Assembly: GCA_016861045.1 (NCBI GenBank)
Contig: BOKP01000001.1
Coordinates: 1,086,384 to 1,150,383, forward strand
Source: Actinomycetes bacterium
GTDB taxonomy: Bacteria; Actinomycetota; Thermoleophilia; Solirubrobacterales; 70-9
DNA: 64,000 nt
Reading direction: 5' to 3'
Positions 60,443-64,000 of the stretch are shown here, piece by piece. The translations under genes and the position numbers were made by a program. The notes beneath the pieces were generated by a model. The model was not told where the DNA came from, ran no database searches, and saw only the letters and a list, made by a program, of their open reading frames with translations. Within the stretch, counting starts at the first letter, position 1; each line of letters opens with the position of its first letter.

Positions 60443-62592
60443 GACTCCAGCGCATTGAGCTGAACGGCTTCCGCGGGTTCTCCGGAAAGCACACGCTCGA
60501 CCTCGACGCGAATGCTGTGGTCGTCGTCGGGCCGAATGGGCAAGGAAAGACCTCGTTGTTCGACGGGATCCTCTGGGCTTTGACCGGGCGTCTACCACGG
60601 CTCGGCGATGATCCTGGTGTTGTCTCCATCTACTCCGGCTCGGGGCAAGCGCGGGTCGAGTTGACGCTGGCCGACTCCGCGCAGCGAACGATCGACGTCG
60701 TCCGGACTCATGACGGGGAACGCCCGCAGCTGCTGGTACGAGCGGGCGATGATGAATTCCAAGGCGATGCCGCAACGGGCGAGCTCCTAAAGGCTGTCTG
60801 GCCGGCGGCGCTTCATGCAACTGATGGACTTGCGGCGTTGACCGCAGCGGTGACTCGGAGCGTCTACCTCCAGCAGGACCTGGTGCGCGAGTTCATTGAG
60901 GCGGATACCGAGCAGGATCGTTTCTCGATTGTTTCCGAGCTGGTGGGCGCAGGCCGGGTGACTGAGCTCGCAGTTGCCCTGGAGAAAGCCAAGAAAGCCT
61001 GGTCGGGGGCAACAAACGCCCGAGAGGAGGAGCTGCGCGTCGCAACGGAACGGGTCTCGAAACTTGAAGAGCAGCTCGATATCTTGACTAGGGAAAGCCC
61101 AGTCGCGCCGTCGAACGTGGACGCTGAGTGGTCCTCCTGGTGGGACCGAGCTCGGGAGCTATGGGTCGAGGTCGACGCGGATCCGACGAGCCTCCACCGC
61201 GTGCCTGAGCCTGGTGCAAGCGAAGCACGGCGTGAGCTCGATCGCGCGGTGAGGGAGCTCGATGTGCTTCGGCAGGCGGCAGAGCAACGTGCACTCGTGG
61301 CGGACCAGCTGTCCGAGGAGATCCGGGCGCACGGCGGGGACGCGGAGGGCACCGACCTTGAGCAGCTGCGCGCCGACCTCGCCGCTGCCACCTCAGAAGT
61401 AGCGGACGCTCGCGCCCGGTTGGGGCAGGCGGAGGTGCGCGCGGCGGAGAGGCGCCACGCACAGGTACAACAGCGGGAGGCGGTCGAGGAGCTGCGGGCG
61501 CTGGCGCAGCTTGCGCTTCGGCACCTTGATGGCGACTGCCCGGTGTGCGGGCAGCAGCACGACGCAGCACGAACGCGCGACCGGCTCAGCCGTCTTGTTG
61601 ACACTGCCCCGTCCACAGATGACGACGTTGAGGAGGAAGTGTCAGCCCTTGCGGACCTGGTCGAACAGAAGGAGCGGGAGGCGGCGGGGAAGCAGGCACA
61701 GGTACGAGATGGTGAGGCCCAAGCACAAGAGGAGGCTCGGTGGCAGAGCGAACGCGACAGGCGTCTCAAGCAGTTAAACGTCGACCCAGCGGAGCCCGAT
61801 CTCGCAAGCGCGCTCGAGGCCGTGGTCACGCAGGAACGCGCGCGGGCGGCTGCGATCGACGCGCTTCAGGCGGACGGGGAGCGGCTCGCGCTGTTGGTTA
61901 CGCGGTCCGGGGAGCAGGCTCGCCGGGGTGAACTCGAGGATCGGCTGGAAAAGGCGCGCGCACAGGTGTCGGAGCTGTCGGGCCTGGTTCAGGATCGCGC
62001 GGCCACTGGGGATCTCGCCGGCCGCATCCTTGATGCCCTTCGCGATGCCTCGGGGAGTGTCGTTGCAAGCGAGCTTGAACGTATCGAGCCAGTGCTCGGG
62101 CGAGTCTACGCCACCGTCGACCCGCACCCCTCCTTCAGGGCAGTGCGTTTACTGACCCGCGTGGCGTGGGGTCGCGGTCGACTGAATGCCGCGGTCGAGG
62201 ATCCGATTGCGGGTCTGCCGCCGGCGCCACCAGGGCTCGTGTTGTCCAGTTCGCAGATGAACGCGCTCGCTGTGTCGATGTTTCTCGCGATGAACCTCAG
62301 CGTCGGCTCTCTTCCGGTTCAGGCTGCCGTCCTCGACGACCCACTTCAGAGCTTGGACGACGTGAATCTCTTGGGGCTGGTCGACCTGCTCCGTCGGACC
62401 AAGGAGAGGCGTCAGTTGATGATTTCGACCCACGACCCCCGATTCGGGAGCCTCCTCGAACGGAAGCTACGGCCCGTGCGAGCGGACGAGCGCACGCGTG
62501 TGATCGAGCTGGACTCGTGGGGGCGCAATGGCCCCGCGATCCGACAACGTGATGCGACTCGCGATCGCAGAGAGCTCCGACTGGTGGCGTAG
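60439..62592 (+). CDS. SbcC/Rad50-like ABC ATPase (ABC-3C type)
   Basis: 717 aa from ATG 60439, with GGAGG 7 nt upstream; an in-frame TTG at 60424 is the only other option. The N-terminus RLQRIELNGFRGFSG is typical. Walker A GPNGQGKTS and Q-loop region VYLQQDLVREFIEADTEQ follow. Two coiled-coil arms (about 195-360 and 385-520) flank a zinc hook CPVCGQ (Cys367, Cys370). The C-lobe has a signature-like LSSSQMNALAVS, Walker B AAVLDDPLQSLDD and H-loop STHD. It is shorter than SbcC (about 1000 aa), as expected for ABC-3C ATPases. With its two upstream neighbours it forms a complete effector-middle-ATPase set. No SbcD nuclease is present. Confidence 0.88.
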   Translation: MRLQRIELNGFRGFSGKHTLDLDANAVVVVGPNGQGKTSLFDGILWALTGRLPRLGDDPGVVSIYSGSGQARVELTLADSAQRTIDVVRTHDGERPQLLVRAGDDEFQGDAATGELLKAVWPAALHATDGLAALTAAVTRSVYLQQDLVREFIEADTEQDRFSIVSELVGAGRVTELAVALEKAKKAWSGATNAREEELRVATERVSKLEEQLDILTRESPVAPSNVDAEWSSWWDRARELWVEVDADPTSLHRVPEPGASEARRELDRAVRELDVLRQAAEQRALVADQLSEEIRAHGGDAEGTDLEQLRADLAAATSEVADARARLGQAEVRAAERRHAQVQQREAVEELRALAQLALRHLDGDCPVCGQQHDAARTRDRLSRLVDTAPSTDDDVEEEVSALADLVEQKEREAAGKQAQVRDGEAQAQEEARWQSERDRRLKQLNVDPAEPDLASALEAVVTQERARAAAIDALQADGERLALLVTRSGEQARRGELEDRLEKARAQVSELSGLVQDRAATGDLAGRILDALRDASGSVVASELERIEPVLGRVYATVDPHPSFRAVRLLTRVAWGRGRLNAAVEDPIAGLPPAPPGLVLSSSQMNALAVSMFLAMNLSVGSLPVQAAVLDDPLQSLDDVNLLGLVDLLRRTKERRQLMISTHDPRFGSLLERKLRPVRADERTRVIELDSWGRNGPAIRQRDATRDRRELRLVA

Positions 62593-62670
62593 AGACGAGC
62601 GGAGCCGGCGCTCACCGGTGCTGGATCCGGCTGATGGGGTCTTCGCCAGGGTGGACGCACCTATGTGGCA

Positions 62671-62705
62671 TGACCCCCTGAATCACGTCCGCCCCTTGTG
62701 AGAGC
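62671..62705 (+). repeat. Left inverted repeat of the IS3 element
   Basis: Begins TGACCCCCTG and ends TGAGAGC. It pairs imperfectly with 63962-64000. Confidence 0.65.
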
Positions 62706-62744
62706 TTCTCCCGCCCGTGAAGATGGGCAGGAAGGAGAAGCAAG

Positions 62745-63023
62745 GTGCGCGCACGACGCCACAGCCCCGAGCAGATCATCCGCAAGCTCCGCGAGGCCGA
62801 GGTGATGCTCGGCGAGGGCAAGACGACCGCCGAGGTCGCCCGGGCCCTCGAGGTCTCCGAGAACACCTTCCACCGCTGGCGCAACCAATACGGCGGCATG
62901 AAGGCATCCGACGCGAAGCGGCTCAAAGAGCTCGAGGTCGAGAACAGGCGGCTCAAGCAGATCGTCGCCGACAAGGAGCTCGAGGTCACCGCGCTGAAGG
63001 AGCTGGCTGAGGGGAAATGGTGA
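62745..63023 (+). CDS. IS3-family transposase OrfA
   Basis: 92 aa from GTG. An HTH_Tnp_1 DNA-binding domain: HSPEQIIRKLREAEVML, TTAEVARALEVSENTFHRWRNQYGG, then a leucine-zipper-like LKELEVENRRLKQIVADKEL used for dimerisation. It binds the terminal repeats. Its stop overlaps the orfB ATG region (7 nt), and orfB is in the -1 frame, so either reinitiation or -1 frameshifting near GGGGAAAT makes the fusion transposase. Confidence 0.93.
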   Translation: MRARRHSPEQIIRKLREAEVMLGEGKTTAEVARALEVSENTFHRWRNQYGGMKASDAKRLKELEVENRRLKQIVADKELEVTALKELAEGKW

Positions 63024-63877
63024 GCCCGTCCCGGCGGCGCGAGGCGGTCCTGGTCCTCCGGGACCGCCTCGGCCTCTCCGAGAGGCGGGCGTGCGAGATA
63101 GTCGGCCAGCACCGCTCGACCCAGCGCTACGCGCCGAGGCTCGCCGGCGACGACGCCGCGCTGCGGCGCGAGCTGCGCAGGATCGGCGCCAAGCACAAAC
63201 GCTGGGGCTACCGCCGCGCCCACGCCCACCTGACCGGCGAGGGAGGCTGGCGGGTGAACCGAAAGCGCGTGCAGCGGCTCTGGCGCGAGGAGGGCCTGCG
63301 GGTCGCGGCGAAGCCGACCAGGCGCCGGCGAGCCGGCATTTCGACGGCTGAGCTGCCGGATCGAGCCACCCACCCCGGCCACGTCTGGGCGCTCGACTTC
63401 CAACACGACGCGACCGAGCAGGGGATCGAGCTGCGCTTCCTCAACGTGATCGACGAGTTCACCCGCGAGGCCCTGGCGGTCGAGGCCGCGCGCTCGTTCA
63501 CGGCCGACCGCACCGTCGAGGTGCTCGAGCGGCTCAGCGCCCGCCACGGCCAGCCGGCCTTCGTCCGGATGGACAACGGGCCCGAGCTCACCGCCCTCGC
63601 CCTGCTGGCCTGGTCTGAGCGCGCCGAGGTCGAGACCACCTACATCGAGCCCGGCTGTCCCTGGCAGAACCCCTGGATCGAGTCGTTCAACGCCCGCTTC
63701 CGCGACGAGGTGCTCGACACCGAGGTCTTCGACTCGGTGCTCGAGGCGCAGGTGATCGCCTCGGGCTGGCGCGAGACCTACAACCGCTACCACCCGCACT
63801 CGGCGCTCGGGATGCTCGCCCCGGCGGTGTTCGCGGAGCGCTGGCGAGCCGAGCACGAGGGGGTGATCGTGAGCTGA
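63017..63877 (+). CDS. IS3-family transposase OrfB (DDE integrase)
   Basis: 286 aa from ATG, overlapping orfA. An N-terminal HTH_21-like region (RRACEIVGQHRSTQRY, KRWGYRRAHAHL) precedes an rve integrase core: WALDFQHD (first Asp), RMDNGPE (second Asp) and WIESFNARFRDE (Glu), with a final NRYHPHSALG typical of IS3/IS407-type enzymes. All catalytic residues are intact and there is no frameshift or stop, so the element may still be active. Confidence 0.95.
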   Translation: MVSPSRRREAVLVLRDRLGLSERRACEIVGQHRSTQRYAPRLAGDDAALRRELRRIGAKHKRWGYRRAHAHLTGEGGWRVNRKRVQRLWREEGLRVAAKPTRRRRAGISTAELPDRATHPGHVWALDFQHDATEQGIELRFLNVIDEFTREALAVEAARSFTADRTVEVLERLSARHGQPAFVRMDNGPELTALALLAWSERAEVETTYIEPGCPWQNPWIESFNARFRDEVLDTEVFDSVLEAQVIASGWRETYNRYHPHSALGMLAPAVFAERWRAEHEGVIVS

Positions 63878-63961
63878 TCGCAGCTTCCTGCCGGCTCCGG
63901 CTCGCCCTCCGGGCTCGCCTCCACCGTCAGGAAGCTACCCTGGCCAACAGAACAGTCCATC

Positions 63962-64000
63962 GCTCTCAGCTGGGGTGGACCGAGGATCGGGGTCCGGTCA
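63962..64000 (-). repeat. Right inverted repeat of the IS3 element
   Basis: Read on the minus strand it begins TGACCGGACCCCGATCC and ends TGAGAGC, matching the left repeat imperfectly. It reaches the window edge. Confidence 0.65.

Larger units (their letters stand above)
62671..64000 (+). mobile_element. IS3-family insertion sequence
   Basis: 1330 bp, carrying orfA and orfB. The left end TGACCCCCTG (62671-62705 inverted repeat region) and the right end (63962-64000, reversed TGACCGGACCCC) align imperfectly over about 35-39 bp: TGACC, then GTCC-CCCC and TGAGAGC shared. The right end coincides with the last base of the window, so the 3-4 bp target duplication cannot be checked. The left end lies 78 bp after the ABC ATPase stop. 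Confidence 0.85.

Noticed and set aside
60439..62592. Genuine SbcC of the SbcCD nuclease
   Set aside because: 717 aa is too short, no sbcD is adjacent, and the coupling with a middle-component-like gene points to ABC-3C.
62612..63856. 414-codon minus-strand ORF across the IS element
   Set aside because: It is the antisense shadow of orfA/orfB with no recognisable domain.

Overview
The window is high-GC, densely coded DNA with many GTG starts. It reads as an Actinomycetota chromosome, most likely class Thermoleophilia (Solirubrobacterales/Gaiellales-like). The grounds are the gene order (pilMNO, aroC, aroKB, aroQ, pepQ, then efp-nusB; tlyA-nadK-recN-steA-mctB and pyrG in the order known from mycobacteria; recO-dgt-dnaG), the KIA/GAV-repeat secreted proteins and the DUF6421 cluster. 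The taxon is an inference; no rRNA is present.

Layout. 1-2626: end of a type IV pilus assembly cluster (pilM end, pilN, pilO, a PilP-position protein). 2697-7012: shikimate pathway genes (aroC, fused aroK-aroB, aroQ) and an M24 peptidase. 7041-7143: two copies of a 41-bp repeat, followed by a block not expected here (YidC-like insertase, cyclopropane synthase-like methyltransferase, SDR, MFS exporter), then efp, nusB, an XseB-like small ORF, ispA and dxs. 16376-17363: two minus-strand exported proteins. 17732-26842: tlyA, nadK, recN, steA, mctB-like, a MraY/WecA-like transferase, a GFA protein (minus) and pyrG. 26950-36981: M20 peptidase, DUF3866, xerD, a DUF559/AbiEi-like gene bracketed by three more repeat copies, mutM, P1 peptidase, recO, dgt, dnaG. 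37040-40937: DUF6421-SDR-threonine aldolase-like cluster, then tRNA-Asn. 41069-48884: accessory metabolic and surface genes.

At 49026 an elongator-type CAT tRNA gene is cut off inside the 3' side of its anticodon stem. A region that looks less GC-rich follows. It is a defence island: a small SANT/Myb-like protein (minus), a large SNF2-type helicase with a C-terminal DUF3883 nuclease-like domain, a DUF1156 DNA methyltransferase and a DUF499 ATPase. This helicase-methylase-ATPase set resembles the one named Hma. Directly behind it, on the same strand, come a SIR2-like protein, a protein resembling the ABC-3C 'middle component 1', and an SbcC-like zinc-hook ABC ATPase. Together they look like a three-component (ABC-3C) conflict system with a SIR2 NADase effector. 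An IS3-family element (62671-64000) closes the window. The tandem of a DNA-modification/helicase system and a SIR2 ABC-3C system is the most interesting content.

Two genome-scale signals also stand out. One is the 41-bp interspersed repeat, five copies including two same-orientation doublets with an identical 62-bp period. The other is a recurring TAnnnT hexamer ending 6-10 nt before start codons that lack an obvious ribosome binding site, which suggests widespread leaderless transcription.
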